Notes: generated by a model not told the origin, from the letters alone. Shown: positions 16,560 through 25,429, counted from the stretch's first letter. The stretch is 64,000 nucleotides of DNA from CALNYZ01 sp942490945 (GCA_942490945.1 CALNYZ010000018.1:558001-622000); one strand, 5' to 3'. Numbers and translations: made by a program.

Positions 16560-17201
16560 TTGCCGGTTTTACCTCGTTTCATGTCGTCAATTTCAAGTGG
16601 TGTGTAGTAATAGGTTTAGGCCTGATCGGGAAAAAATGCAAGGTATACAATTTATATGCCAAAAATTGGCAATGGAGGATTTATTGTAATTCGTTATTTA
16701 CAAGTAGAAGCATATAACCTACCCGAATCAAACTGTTGATTGCATTAAAATAATGTGTACTGAGACATTGCAAGATGATTGAGAACAAGGTATTTTGCGT
16801 CTGGTCCTCAACTCTAGCGGAGCGGGTGAGTACAAAATATCCCCCCATTTTGTACCAACCCTCTCAGTGCTGGGTTGGGGACTTCCATCATTTTGCACAC
16901 GATTACAGGGTAATTACTCTTCCTTTTGTCAAACGATGACGTCAATATTCCCAAATGATTGCGTGTATTGATGAGCAATGAAATCAGACAAGCAAGCTCA
17001 GACCCGCCAGAGTATATTCTGTTTGTCGACTGTTCATGTAGTGAAACCGGCATACATTCAAGCTGATAATGTGTTTTCTTCGTTCAAAGTGAAAGTGAAT
17101 TGATGGCAAGTGGCAATGTGCGTACTATAGTTAAAGACTGATAGCCGATACACTGTGCTAGCCGGGGTAATGATCCTTTTCATCTTTCCGCTATGTAAAT
17201 T
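16560..17201. other. 642-base intergenic region with two tandem hairpins and no supported gene
   Basis: I find no convincing coding sequence or tRNA here. The region contains two adjacent perfect inverted repeats (16830-16878, listed separately). The left part holds the upstream region of the DsrC-like gene; the right end should contain the promoter for the DUF4230 gene at 17202. A minus-strand open frame at 16814-17053 has no ribosome-binding site and no recognisable family. Confidence 0.5.
16830..16878. repeat. Two tandem inverted repeats
   Basis: GTACAAAAT (16830-16838) pairs perfectly with ATTTTGTAC (16847-16855) around an 8-base loop rich in C; immediately after, CCAACCC (16855-16861) pairs with GGGTTGG (16872-16878) around a 10-base loop. 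No T tract follows on either strand, so this is not an ordinary terminator. It could be a structured RNA or the end of a degenerate mobile element. Confidence 0.55.
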
Positions 17202-17933
17202 ATGACTAAATATTTCACAGCCGGGGTCGTCTTGATTGTCATGTTTATCATGACATCTCTGCTATCTATATGGATTGGTTACAAGTATGGCAAGGAGGCA
17301 TGTCGTGCTTGTGTAGAGGTTTCAAGTCAGCCGCGTTTTCGAAAAGAGCATATTAAACCCATTCTTGAGCTCGCATTTGTGACCCGCAGTAATCAGGAAA
17401 AAACGGACTTCGACTTGCCGCCAGAAAGTGAATTTACCCAGTGGCTCGCACGACAATTTGAAAAAGTCGGCATGAACAAGTCAGCCAAGTATGAATTTTT
17501 ATATAATGTAAACTATCGATACGGTGTCGATCTGGATCGCAATGCATGGTCAATACAAGTGCGTGCAGATAACACGGTTATGTTGAACTTGCCGGAAGTT
17601 GAACTGGTAGGCTGTCCTGCAATTGATACCGGTAGTATTGCGATTGATATAAAGCAAACCAGCCTGTTTGTTTTGAGTGAACAGGGCAAGATACCTGCGC
17701 TCCTGAAACGATTAACAGAAGAATCTGTGCAAACTGCTGAAAATTATTTGTTACACAATCGACAGCACATAACTTCTATTGTGCAAGCCAAAGCAGCAAA
17801 GTTGATCAAGGCGATCAGTCAGGCATATGGTCTGAATGTATCTGAATCAGATATAGCGATCTCCTATCATCCTGTAAGCCACGATAATTTATCGCTGAGT
17901 GACAAGTTAAACTATTATGGTTGCGTGAACTAA
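17202..17933 (+). CDS. DUF4230 domain protein
   Basis: A 243-residue protein with one N-terminal membrane helix (about 5-26), two cysteines just after it (C34, C37) and a soluble domain typical of DUF4230, ending in a helical region with QAKAAKLIKAISQAYGL. DUF4230 proteins are membrane-anchored and of unknown function. It lies 15 bases upstream of the DUF805 fusion gene and is probably co-transcribed with it. Confidence 0.65.
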   Translation: MTKYFTAGVVLIVMFIMTSLLSIWIGYKYGKEACRACVEVSSQPRFRKEHIKPILELAFVTRSNQEKTDFDLPPESEFTQWLARQFEKVGMNKSAKYEFLYNVNYRYGVDLDRNAWSIQVRADNTVMLNLPEVELVGCPAIDTGSIAIDIKQTSLFVLSEQGKIPALLKRLTEESVQTAENYLLHNRQHITSIVQAKAAKLIKAISQAYGLNVSESDIAISYHPVSHDNLSLSDKLNYYGCVN

Positions 17934-17948
17934 AATAGGGCCGGCTAT

Positions 17949-19799
17949 GTGAGTAGTAGAGGAACAGATGTGGACAACGAAGCAGTCGGTATAGTCGATA
18001 TTTTCAGTTTTTACGGGCGCATTGGCAGATTGCGATATCTTGCCTATACCTTCAGCAGTCTGTTTGTAGGGTTGTTAATTTTCAGCATAATTTTTTCCGG
18101 ATTGTATTTTTTTGTGCCGCCGCAGATAGGCATCGTTATTGCGGGAGTCATTTTCTCTGCAATAACTGTGGCAGTGCTTTTTTTTATCATCATGTTTTCT
18201 GCGCAACGCTGTCACGATGTTAACCTGCCTGGATGGGCGGCAGTTATAATATTTGTCCCATTCGTGCAGGTGTATTTGTTCCTGATGCCGGGCACGGAAG
18301 GTGATAATAATTTTGGTTCACAGCCTGTGCTCAATAGTCGTGGTGTATATATCAGTCTGGCGACGATTCCGGTTGTTATCATTCTTATCGCGCTTTTAAC
18401 CTCTGTTGCAGTTCCTGCGTATCGAACTTTTTTGCAAGAGGCGAGCAATATAAAGCCACCGCGTCCTGATTTACTACCCAAACCGCCACAACAGCGAAAT
18501 ACTGATGCGGAAAACCATCTTGCAGATAAGGTTGTGATAAAGACGGATGCAGAGAAAAAAAATAATAAAGCCGGCAACAAAAATCAGGCTTCTGACAAGA
18601 AAGTAGCAAAGTCAAAAACTGTGGTTTTATCGGGTAATGCCGCTGTACAGGGTGAAACGACAACCAAACCCAAAGCAATCCAGAAACAAACTTCAGTTGC
18701 ACCTGTTATATCAGGTGATGAATTGAAAGGTCTTCTTGTTCGACGTGCGTTTACACCGGACAAGGCGAGTATAAAGGATGGAATTCTTGAAATTCGCCAG
18801 GGCAAGGATGTTATCGCCGATCTGAAACTGAGGATCATCACCAATCTCACCGCACCGTATTCCGGGAAAATAATAAAAATAACGCCAGCCAACAGAGATG
18901 ATTCGCCACATATTTATATAAGCTATAAAAAGAACAGCCCGGATAGCTCGCCCGAAACAGAAATTATCAAGAAAGATTATGAGATGTATCTTGAATTTGG
19001 CAATGCGCAAGATTCTAATATTCCGCTTAAGTTGTTACTGAAAACTGCGCTGGCCACTCAAATTAATATTGCAGGTAATATTCAGGTCGTGACAGCAGAT
19101 TTACACAACACGCAACAAGCAGTAAAAGATACAGTGAAACCGGTTCAAACTTCACTAATTGATTTACAACAGGACAGTCTGGATACAATCAGATATGTTG
19201 GTAATGAGTATATCAGGCAACAATTTCCAGGTGAATTGATAAATCTGCTTTCGACCTACTGGTTGTTGATGGAGAATGCACCGGCCCCGGTTGCTAACGC
19301 TGTAGCTGGCAGTGCAAACCAGCATGCAGAATATGCCGCTGAGTTCAGCGTGGGAAGCGCAGGTGTCTCCAGACTGATCAAGTTACAGCTACAGAAAAAT
19401 GCAACTGGATGGCAGGTTGTTAACAAGCTCGGCAATAATCTGATCTTTGCCGCCAACCCACTTGACGACAAAAACTGGCTTAAAGAAACCGGTTTACAAG
19501 GACCGAAAGTTTTGGCAGCGAGACATTTTGAGTTAAACAAATATCAACAGTCTTCATGGCAAGAGCTTTCCGAGCCAAGTCTACGTTGCGGCCAAAATAC
19601 GAGTATTGGCGTCAGTTATTGCGAGGTCAGATACAAGCGCCGAACTGGTGGGGACAATGCATGTAATATCGATACGTATATTTTTGATATGAAATATGCG
19701 CAATGGCGCATCAAGCAAATATTGCCCACGACGCGACAGTTTTCCTTGCAAGATGGACAAATTATGGAACGAAAACAGTCAAATATGATGTGTTTTTAA
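17949..19799 (+). CDS. DUF805 membrane domain fused to a long uncharacterised C-terminal region
   Basis: A 616-residue protein starting at GTG. Residues 10-150 are a DUF805 domain (FSFYGRIGRLRYLAYTF, then SAQRCHDVNLPGW, LMPGTEGDNNFG) with four to five helices; the last helix is followed by VAVPAYRTFLQEA, pilin-like. From about 170 to 270 it is Lys/Pro/Ala-rich and disordered; from 270 to 616 it is soluble with no family I recognise, and includes several cysteines near the end. Normal DUF805 proteins are 100-200 residues, so the extension is unusual. The C-terminal part is probably periplasmic or cytoplasmic depending on the number of helices. Confidence 0.75.
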   Translation: MSSRGTDVDNEAVGIVDIFSFYGRIGRLRYLAYTFSSLFVGLLIFSIIFSGLYFFVPPQIGIVIAGVIFSAITVAVLFFIIMFSAQRCHDVNLPGWAAVIIFVPFVQVYLFLMPGTEGDNNFGSQPVLNSRGVYISLATIPVVIILIALLTSVAVPAYRTFLQEASNIKPPRPDLLPKPPQQRNTDAENHLADKVVIKTDAEKKNNKAGNKNQASDKKVAKSKTVVLSGNAAVQGETTTKPKAIQKQTSVAPVISGDELKGLLVRRAFTPDKASIKDGILEIRQGKDVIADLKLRIITNLTAPYSGKIIKITPANRDDSPHIYISYKKNSPDSSPETEIIKKDYEMYLEFGNAQDSNIPLKLLLKTALATQINIAGNIQVVTADLHNTQQAVKDTVKPVQTSLIDLQQDSLDTIRYVGNEYIRQQFPGELINLLSTYWLLMENAPAPVANAVAGSANQHAEYAAEFSVGSAGVSRLIKLQLQKNATGWQVVNKLGNNLIFAANPLDDKNWLKETGLQGPKVLAARHFELNKYQQSSWQELSEPSLRCGQNTSIGVSYCEVRYKRRTGGDNACNIDTYIFDMKYAQWRIKQILPTTRQFSLQDGQIMERKQSNMMCF

Positions 19800-19863
19800 C
19801 CCCTCTGAATTGACTTTTTTGGTATGCAACACATACTTAACAAGAAGAACAAGAGAGAGTGGT

Positions 19864-20199
19864 ATGGATGAAAAGAGAAGATTCACCCGGCGTATAGTCA
19901 CGGCAAATGTCATGTTGCAACATGACATGTTTGGGGAAATAAGTGCAACTACTTATGATATATCCGACAGTGGGGTATTTATCGAGCTGGATGTTTCGCC
20001 ACCCGTAAATGTGGGGGATACATTACGGTTATCATTTCTGGATTCGGCGCAACCGGACACGATATTTTACTCACGTCTGGTACGTATTACGGAAAAAGGC
20101 TGGGGTCTGAACTTTATCGATTGCGAAGTTAACGGTGTCAGAAAACAGATAGATGAGCTGCGTGCGGAATTTCAAAGCAAAAGACGTTTATCCAGATAA
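19864..20199 (+). CDS. PilZ-domain protein (first of three)
   Basis: A 111-residue protein. ATG 19864 is preferred over an upstream ATG because AGAGAGAG directly precedes it and the PilZ motif then starts at residue 4. It has the c-di-GMP-binding elements EKRRFTRR (RxxxR type) and DISDSG (D/NxSxxG). Single-domain PilZ proteins of this kind bind cyclic di-GMP and pass the signal to partners in motility, surface or polysaccharide functions. Partners are unknown. Confidence 0.88.
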   Translation: MDEKRRFTRRIVTANVMLQHDMFGEISATTYDISDSGVFIELDVSPPVNVGDTLRLSFLDSAQPDTIFYSRLVRITEKGWGLNFIDCEVNGVRKQIDELRAEFQSKRRLSR

Positions 20200-20276
20200 T
20201 GCTGTTTAAGTTGCGGACTTGTTCCTGGTTCTGACTCAAACTAATATGATAATGTTTGCACATTACATCATGTAAT

Positions 20277-20297
20277 CGGCGATTCGGCGATTCGGCG
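20277..20297 (+). repeat. Short tandem repeat, 8-base unit
   Basis: The unit CGGCGATT occurs about 2.6 times in a row just upstream of the second PilZ gene, within 14 bases of its ATG. It may affect the ribosome-binding site or vary in copy number. Confidence 0.6.
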
Positions 20298-20310
20298 GGG
20301 CGGCAGTCAC

Positions 20311-20703
20311 ATGCGCATCTTTAATAAAGATAGACGTCAACATTTCAGACAAGTAGTAGAGGCGAAAATACGCCTTAGCCATGCTTCGTTTGGCAGTATC
20401 GATTCCTTGTCACATGACATTTCTGATAGTGGTTTGTTTGTTGTATCCGAGTTGTTACCTCGATTACCGAAAGGCGCCCATATCAATATTCAATTTATGG
20501 ATTCTGCCAATCCACAACTATTGTTTAATACCCGCGTAGTACGCATTTTTGAGCGTGGTATTGGTCTGGTGATAGTTGATTATGAATTCAATGGTCAACG
20601 CTTCAGTATTGAATCACTCAAGCAACAGTGGGAACTGGCCAGCGCAGACATGTATAATAGCGATGCGCCGACGGCTGTTTACAACGATGAATTGTATAAC
20701 TGA
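20311..20703 (+). CDS. PilZ-domain protein (second of three)
   Basis: A 130-residue protein with KDRRQHFRQ near the start and DISDSG at about residue 36, the two c-di-GMP-binding elements. It is clearly related to the preceding PilZ protein (shared ISDSG, DSAxP, RVVRI) with a short acidic C-terminal extension, so the two look like an ancient tandem duplication. No strong ribosome-binding site is visible; an 8-base tandem repeat lies just upstream. Confidence 0.87.
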   Translation: MRIFNKDRRQHFRQVVEAKIRLSHASFGSIDSLSHDISDSGLFVVSELLPRLPKGAHINIQFMDSANPQLLFNTRVVRIFERGIGLVIVDYEFNGQRFSIESLKQQWELASADMYNSDAPTAVYNDELYN

Positions 20704-20717
20704 GATAAACACCCTGC

Positions 20718-21200
20718 ATGATTGACGCTCAAATAGATAATTTATATCAGTCAGGGCGAATTATTCTTACACAAGACATGGCATTAAGCTGGCGGCAAAA
20801 TATCTGGGTCATTTCCGTTGTTACTTCTATCATTCTGGTCATTGGAGTTGTGTTCGCGCTGCACGGTGCGTGGTTAATACTGCCCTTTGCAGGAATTGAA
20901 GTTACCGCGGTAACCGGCTTGTTGTATTACTGGTACAAGAACAATAACAGAATGGAAGTACTCAATTTTAGCCAGACCAGTATGACGCTGGAAAGCGGGG
21001 TCACCGGACCGGAAAGGAGGGAAAAATTTGAGAGGTTCTGGCTAAAGGCAGAATTTCCACATCAGCATGATCACTGGTATATGACAAAAGTGATCCTGCA
21101 TTATCGTAATACGCATATCGAAGTCGGTAAATTTCTTAATGAAGATGACAGAAAAATACTGGTAAAGCATATGCGTAATTTACTACCAACCACGCATTAG
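20718..21200 (+). CDS. DUF2244 integral membrane protein
   Basis: A 160-residue protein with two closely spaced membrane helices (about 28-75) flanked by soluble segments; the order SWRQNIWVISVVTSIILV, FAGIEVTAVTGLLYYW and later FGKFLNEDDR-like text (GKFLNEDDRKILV) match DUF2244. Function unknown. It starts 14 bases after the second PilZ gene and is followed 8 bases later by the substrate-binding-like gene. Confidence 0.8.
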   Translation: MIDAQIDNLYQSGRIILTQDMALSWRQNIWVISVVTSIILVIGVVFALHGAWLILPFAGIEVTAVTGLLYYWYKNNNRMEVLNFSQTSMTLESGVTGPERREKFERFWLKAEFPHQHDHWYMTKVILHYRNTHIEVGKFLNEDDRKILVKHMRNLLPTTH

Positions 21201-21208
21201 CTGATTGT

Positions 21209-22087
21209 ATGACAGAAATTAAATTATCTGCACTTCGACATTCAGCCTTTTATACGCCCTACCTTCTGACTTTTTGCCGTGATTATTTGTCAAACGAGGG
21301 AATAAAGGCTGATTATGAACCGGCAACATCCTATAAACACTTACTTGAACTGATTACGAGCAAAGAAGCCCATATTGCGCAGTCCGCAATCGGCGCAAAT
21401 CTGGTTGGTTATGGCAAGAATGCTGATGTGGAAAAAATAATACACTTCGCACAAATAAACAGTCGCGACGGTTTTTTTATTGTTGCGCGAAACGCACAAG
21501 ATTTTACATGGACTGCTTTGCAGCATAAAACAATATTGCTCGATCATCTGTTTCAACCACTGGCGACATTTAATTATGTAATGCGTGAAAAGAATATTGA
21601 TTTGGCCAGTCTTGACATAGTTGACGCCGGCGATGTCGAGAGCATGATAGCTGCCTATCAAAGTGGACAGGGAGACTATATTCATTTACAGGGACCGCAG
21701 GCACAGCAACTTGAAGATGAAGGCATGGGGACAATTGTCGCATCAGTTGGAGAAGAACTGGGGCCGTTTGCATTTTCCAGTTTATGTTGCCATATCGAGA
21801 GTTTCGGGAACGACCTTGTTAGCAGTTTTTATCAGGCCTATAAAACGTCGCTGCAGGCATGCCAGGCAGATTCCGCTAAAAGTCTGGCAAACGATATAAA
21901 ATATTTATTTCCTGATACAGGTTTAAATTTACTCGAAAAAACGATAATGTCCTACCAACAACTTGGCACCTGGTCTGGAGCCAAAATTGAAGAGACACAC
22001 TATAACAAAGCAGTGAAAGTGTTTCTTGCTAACGGGGATATATCGACCGATATTCCCTTTACGACTTATGTAAGAAACTGCGAATAG
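21209..22087 (+). CDS. NMT1/THI5-like or ABC substrate-binding fold protein without a signal peptide
   Basis: A 292-residue protein with the two-lobe periplasmic binding protein pattern of the NMT1/SsuA type: SALRHSAFYTPYLLTF at the start, ITSKEAHIAQSAIGANLVGYG, then IVASVGEELGPFAFSS. There is no signal peptide or lipobox, and no permease or ATPase gene is nearby. It therefore probably works in the cytoplasm as a ligand sensor or enzyme. It sits in a signalling cluster between a DUF2244 and a PilZ gene. Confidence 0.65.
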   Translation: MTEIKLSALRHSAFYTPYLLTFCRDYLSNEGIKADYEPATSYKHLLELITSKEAHIAQSAIGANLVGYGKNADVEKIIHFAQINSRDGFFIVARNAQDFTWTALQHKTILLDHLFQPLATFNYVMREKNIDLASLDIVDAGDVESMIAAYQSGQGDYIHLQGPQAQQLEDEGMGTIVASVGEELGPFAFSSLCCHIESFGNDLVSSFYQAYKTSLQACQADSAKSLANDIKYLFPDTGLNLLEKTIMSYQQLGTWSGAKIEETHYNKAVKVFLANGDISTDIPFTTYVRNCE

Positions 22088-22104
22088 ATTAAGGAAGCGC
22101 ATCG

Positions 22105-22386
22105 ATGTCACAAGAGCGTAGAAAATACACAAGACTCGAGTCAAAACAGGAGATTTCTGTTTCTAATAATGCGCAACAAGTCTGGGAAATGCGTGTGCGT
22201 GATTACTCGATGCGGGGTGTTGGTATTGCCGGTACGATATATACAAAACTGCCTTCTCTGGGTGAAAAGCTCAGTGTAAAATTTGCTGTGAAAGTAAATA
22301 ATAATCAACGAAACATCAATATGACCGGAACGGTAAGATATATTGAACTTCAAGGTGTAAATTTCCACATGGGCCTGGAATTTTAG
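22105..22386 (+). CDS. PilZ-domain protein (third of three)
   Basis: A 93-residue protein, close to the minimum for a PilZ domain, with QERRKYTRLE at the start and RDYSMRGVG at about residue 33 as the c-di-GMP-binding elements. It is more divergent than the two upstream PilZ proteins. A good AGGAAG ribosome-binding site lies 8 bases before the ATG. It is the last gene of the run 20.7-22.4 kb. Confidence 0.87.
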   Translation: MSQERRKYTRLESKQEISVSNNAQQVWEMRVRDYSMRGVGIAGTIYTKLPSLGEKLSVKFAVKVNNNQRNINMTGTVRYIELQGVNFHMGLEF

Positions 22387-22472
22387 TTACATTCCTGTAT
22401 TGAATTCCTGCCAGCAACTATAATTCGCTGTATAGTGATGACTCTGTTTTCCTGACATCGTAGTATCTGCTT

Positions 22473-23177
22473 ATGAAGTATTTTTTATACGCCCTGTTTT
22501 TTTGTACTAGCCTCAGTAGTCACGCAGCGGCTAGCAACGAATCGCGCTATGTAAAATTACCAGATGGCAGTCTCTATAGTGGTGAGTTGAAATACAATGT
22601 TATACGTGAAGGTGTCGGGCACAACAAATGGCCCAATGGACGTGAGTACAACGGTGAATGGTTTAATGATCAGCCGCATGGTAAAGGCACCCTGATGATT
22701 TCTGACAAGTCATCGTATACGGGTGAATTTGTCTATGGGAGTTATCATGGTTTCGGCCAACTGAAGCAGGAAAATAGCTCGGTCTTTACCGGCCAGTTTT
22801 TGCATGGTGAGCAGTCCGGTGTAGGACTGCTGGAATCTGTTAACGGCGAATTCTTTCTTGGTGAATTCTTACATACGCAAAAACACGGACGGATACTTTA
22901 TTTTACCTCTGCAAGTGACGCACCTCAGTTACAGATCTGGATTCAGGATAAACTTGAAAGAGTTGTTGATAAAGATACACCAGATGACCAACAGTTACAC
23001 AAGGAATTTATCAACCAAATGCTGACGATGGCGCGAAGCTATCGCTCTGAAAATGTCAGTCGCTTGAGATTGGGTCGACAGGGCGGTGTAAGACGACAGT
23101 TGCAGGAAGTCGAAAATCCGATCGAAAATACCTTTGGTAAAAAAATAATTCAACTACTCGAAATTTACAATGAATAA
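22473..23177 (+). CDS. MORN-repeat protein with signal peptide
   Basis: A 234-residue exported protein. Residues 1-19 or so are a Sec signal peptide (ends SSHAAAS). Four or five MORN units (YxGE...G.G) run from about residue 33 to 140, for instance YNGEWFNDQPHGKGTL; the C-terminal 90 residues are helical and charged without a recognised domain. MORN repeats form flat beta scaffolds for protein or lipid contacts. Its stop overlaps the YcgN start by 8 bases. Confidence 0.82.
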   Translation: MKYFLYALFFCTSLSSHAAASNESRYVKLPDGSLYSGELKYNVIREGVGHNKWPNGREYNGEWFNDQPHGKGTLMISDKSSYTGEFVYGSYHGFGQLKQENSSVFTGQFLHGEQSGVGLLESVNGEFFLGEFLHTQKHGRILYFTSASDAPQLQIWIQDKLERVVDKDTPDDQQLHKEFINQMLTMARSYRSENVSRLRLGRQGGVRRQLQEVENPIENTFGKKIIQLLEIYNE

Positions 23178-23616
23178 CCAGGTCAGAGATATAACAACAC
23201 TTCCTTTGGATAAGTTAACAAAAGAAGAATGGGAACAGCTATGCGACCATTGTGGCAAATGCTGTTTATTGAAACTGGAGGACATGGATGATGGACGGGT
23301 CTATCTGACGGATGTTGTTTGCAAGGAATACGATATGACCAGTCTATCGTGTAGTTGCTATAGTGAACGATTGCAAACTGTGCCGGGATGCGTCAAGGTT
23401 TCGCTTGAGGACAAGGAAATTTTCAGAGATTTACCCATGACATGTGCATACCGGCTTCGCTATGAAAATAAACCACTTTATGATTGGCATCCATTATTAT
23501 CCAATACGACTGGCAGTGTCGAACGTGCAGGCATCAGCATTAAAGACAAGGCGTATTCAGAAGAATTCATCCACCCCGATGATTTTGCCGAGCATATTAT
23601 TGAAGAAATCGTGTAA
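23170..23616 (+). CDS. YcgN-family (UPF0260) cysteine cluster protein
   Basis: A 148-residue cytoplasmic protein with the UPF0260 pattern: LCDHCGKCCLLKLED, then VCKEYD, SCSCYSER, PGCVKVS and TCAYRL. The conserved cysteines probably bind a metal centre. YcgN proteins are widespread in gammaproteobacteria with no settled function. It overlaps the MORN gene and precedes the HEAT-repeat lipoprotein by 10 bases. Confidence 0.9.
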   Translation: MNNQVRDITTLPLDKLTKEEWEQLCDHCGKCCLLKLEDMDDGRVYLTDVVCKEYDMTSLSCSCYSERLQTVPGCVKVSLEDKEIFRDLPMTCAYRLRYENKPLYDWHPLLSNTTGSVERAGISIKDKAYSEEFIHPDDFAEHIIEEIV

Positions 23617-23626
23617 ACTAGGCGTT

Positions 23627-24622
23627 ATGTTTGTATGTCGATTTAGTCTGTTTTCTGTAATTCTGATTTCCCTTGCTGCCTGCAATGCGACAAATACGCG
23701 CCTGGAACAGGCGCAGGATGCGCACCCGCTAAATAAAATCAACAAAAAAATAACTGATGACCTGCGGGATCTTGAATCTACCGATGCGAAAACGCGTGCC
23801 TGGGCGGCATACAATATCGGAAAAGCTAGTGGTGTCAATTATAAAGCTGTTCCATATCTGGTTGCGATTCTGAGCGATACCGAAGAAACGACTCTGGACC
23901 GCTATGTCGGCAATAATTTTGTCAACAGCTTTGCCACTACACCAGCGGATGAAGCAGTGAAAGCGTTGGTGAAAATTGGCAAACCTGCACTTGACCCATT
24001 AATCAAAGCATTGGACAGCAAGAACCTTGTTGTTCAGCAAAAAGCGATAAAAGCACTTGGCTTGATAAGGGAAAACCAGGCGATAAAACCACTGGTAGTA
24101 AAACTGGGTGTGTCTGAACCGGAAATAAGATTGGCAGCTGCGAGTGCGCTGGGCAAATTCAGGGGGCCATGGGTCGCCGATGCCTTGCTCTCCGCGTTAT
24201 CAGACAGCAGTGCCGCAACACGCGCTTCTGCGGCATATGCACTTGGCTATATTCGGGATCCTGCCGCATTCAAGCCATTAGTCAAACACCTTGCAGATGA
24301 TGATGTCAATGTCCAGTCTCAGGTGGCCATAGCGATAAGTAAATATGGATATGATGCGGCGATACCTGTTTTTATAGAGGCTTTGAACGAATCGAATAAA
24401 ATAGATAAACCCGAGTTAATTTATAATATGGGTACCTTACGCGACTACCGCATTATCGAGACACTCATTCCACTTGTGGAAGAAAATGATAAAGCCATCC
24501 GTGCCGCGGCTGTGGCAAGTTTGCGGCAAATATCCGGACAGATTATCGGCGCAGACAGGCAGCAATGGCAACGCTGGTGGAAAAACAAGGTTGAACGGAC
24601 GCGCAATACTGTCCGGCAATAA
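23627..24622 (+). CDS. HEAT-repeat lipoprotein
   Basis: With the start at ATG 23627 the product is 331 residues and opens with a lipoprotein signal ending Leu-Ala-Ala-Cys19; the frame is open upstream but only inside ycgN. The mature region contains about seven HEAT/PBS-lyase-type repeats of roughly 31 residues (for example KALGLIRENQAIKPLV and YALGYIRDPAAFKPLV). This is a periplasmic, lipid-anchored protein-binding scaffold. The partner may be one of the MORN or PilZ cluster products; that is inference. Confidence 0.85.
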   Translation: MFVCRFSLFSVILISLAACNATNTRLEQAQDAHPLNKINKKITDDLRDLESTDAKTRAWAAYNIGKASGVNYKAVPYLVAILSDTEETTLDRYVGNNFVNSFATTPADEAVKALVKIGKPALDPLIKALDSKNLVVQQKAIKALGLIRENQAIKPLVVKLGVSEPEIRLAAASALGKFRGPWVADALLSALSDSSAATRASAAYALGYIRDPAAFKPLVKHLADDDVNVQSQVAIAISKYGYDAAIPVFIEALNESNKIDKPELIYNMGTLRDYRIIETLIPLVEENDKAIRAAAVASLRQISGQIIGADRQQWQRWWKNKVERTRNTVRQ

Positions 24623-24646
24623 GCCCGGGTTTATTTATTCGTATCA

Positions 24647-25429
24647 TCATGGAATTTTGCTCGTAACCGGCCAGTTAATTTCCTGCGCTGTTTTACTCCC
24701 GATAATGACTTTGTGCAGTCCGGGAGGAATTATCGAATGTGATTTATCAACCGGAATCCTGCCCCCCATCACTTCAGCCATATTTTGCGGAAAAAGTGGC
24801 TGCTTGAGTGGTTCTGCAAATCCTGACGGGTACAGCGGCAAATTCGTTGCAAGATCATATTTATCTGTGGCCCCCAGTGTGTGTAAAAATTCATGACTGA
24901 TAATGACATTATTTTTCGCGCGATACTTTCGACTCGCGAATGCATTCACCACACCGATGTGACCTTTTTCCAGCCCCAGTGAATGTCTGAGTTGTCGGTG
25001 CAATTTTGGATCATGGTAAATAACAAAAAGTCTTACATGTGCTGCTGGCCCCTGGTATGAATCGTGTTGGTATGCCCAGTAACGCAATTGCAGACTCCAC
25101 CACATTATTGCCGGAATGGAGCCAGATTCTGGCGGAACAGGTGGTAGCGTGTGGATTTCAGGTGCCAGGACGATTTTTGTCGGTTGTTGTAGTGGTAATT
25201 TGTGATACGTCGCTTCATCGCGCATGAAACGTTCTATGTCAGTAAAATCTTTTGTGGTTAATGACGCGATATAAGTGGATGTAACCTGACTCTGGTCGCC
25301 ATTAATTGGGTAAACCGCTACCCACACTGTTTCACGCCAGCTGGTATTGCGCATTTTGGTGAGCCAGGTGGAAGCTGCAACAATAATCAGGATAAGTGAG
25401 AGAATGAGGATTCTGATTTTTTTAAACAC
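24647..25429 (-). CDS. Membrane-anchored metzincin-like zinc protease
   Basis: A 260-residue protein with an N-terminal membrane anchor or uncleaved signal (about 5-24). It contains H179-EFLHTLGAT-D189, which fits HExxHxxGxxD, the metzincin zinc site with Asp as third ligand, and a possible Met-turn at NMAEVM (217-221). The catalytic domain faces the periplasm if the anchor is in the usual orientation. I do not recognise a specific peptidase family. It converges with the HEAT-repeat gene, 24 bases apart. Confidence 0.7.
   Translation of the reverse strand: MFKKIRILILSLILIIVAASTWLTKMRNTSWRETVWVAVYPINGDQSQVTSTYIASLTTKDFTDIERFMRDEATYHKLPLQQPTKIVLAPEIHTLPPVPPESGSIPAIMWWSLQLRYWAYQHDSYQGPAAHVRLFVIYHDPKLHRQLRHSLGLEKGHIGVVNAFASRKYRAKNNVIISHEFLHTLGATDKYDLATNLPLYPSGFAEPLKQPLFPQNMAEVMGGRIPVDKSHSIIPPGLHKVIIGSKTAQEINWPVTSKIP

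Noticed and set aside
16814..17053. Minus-strand open frame of 79 codons in the 16.6-17.2 kb gap
   Set aside because: No ribosome-binding site, no recognisable family and it spans the tandem hairpins; more likely chance.
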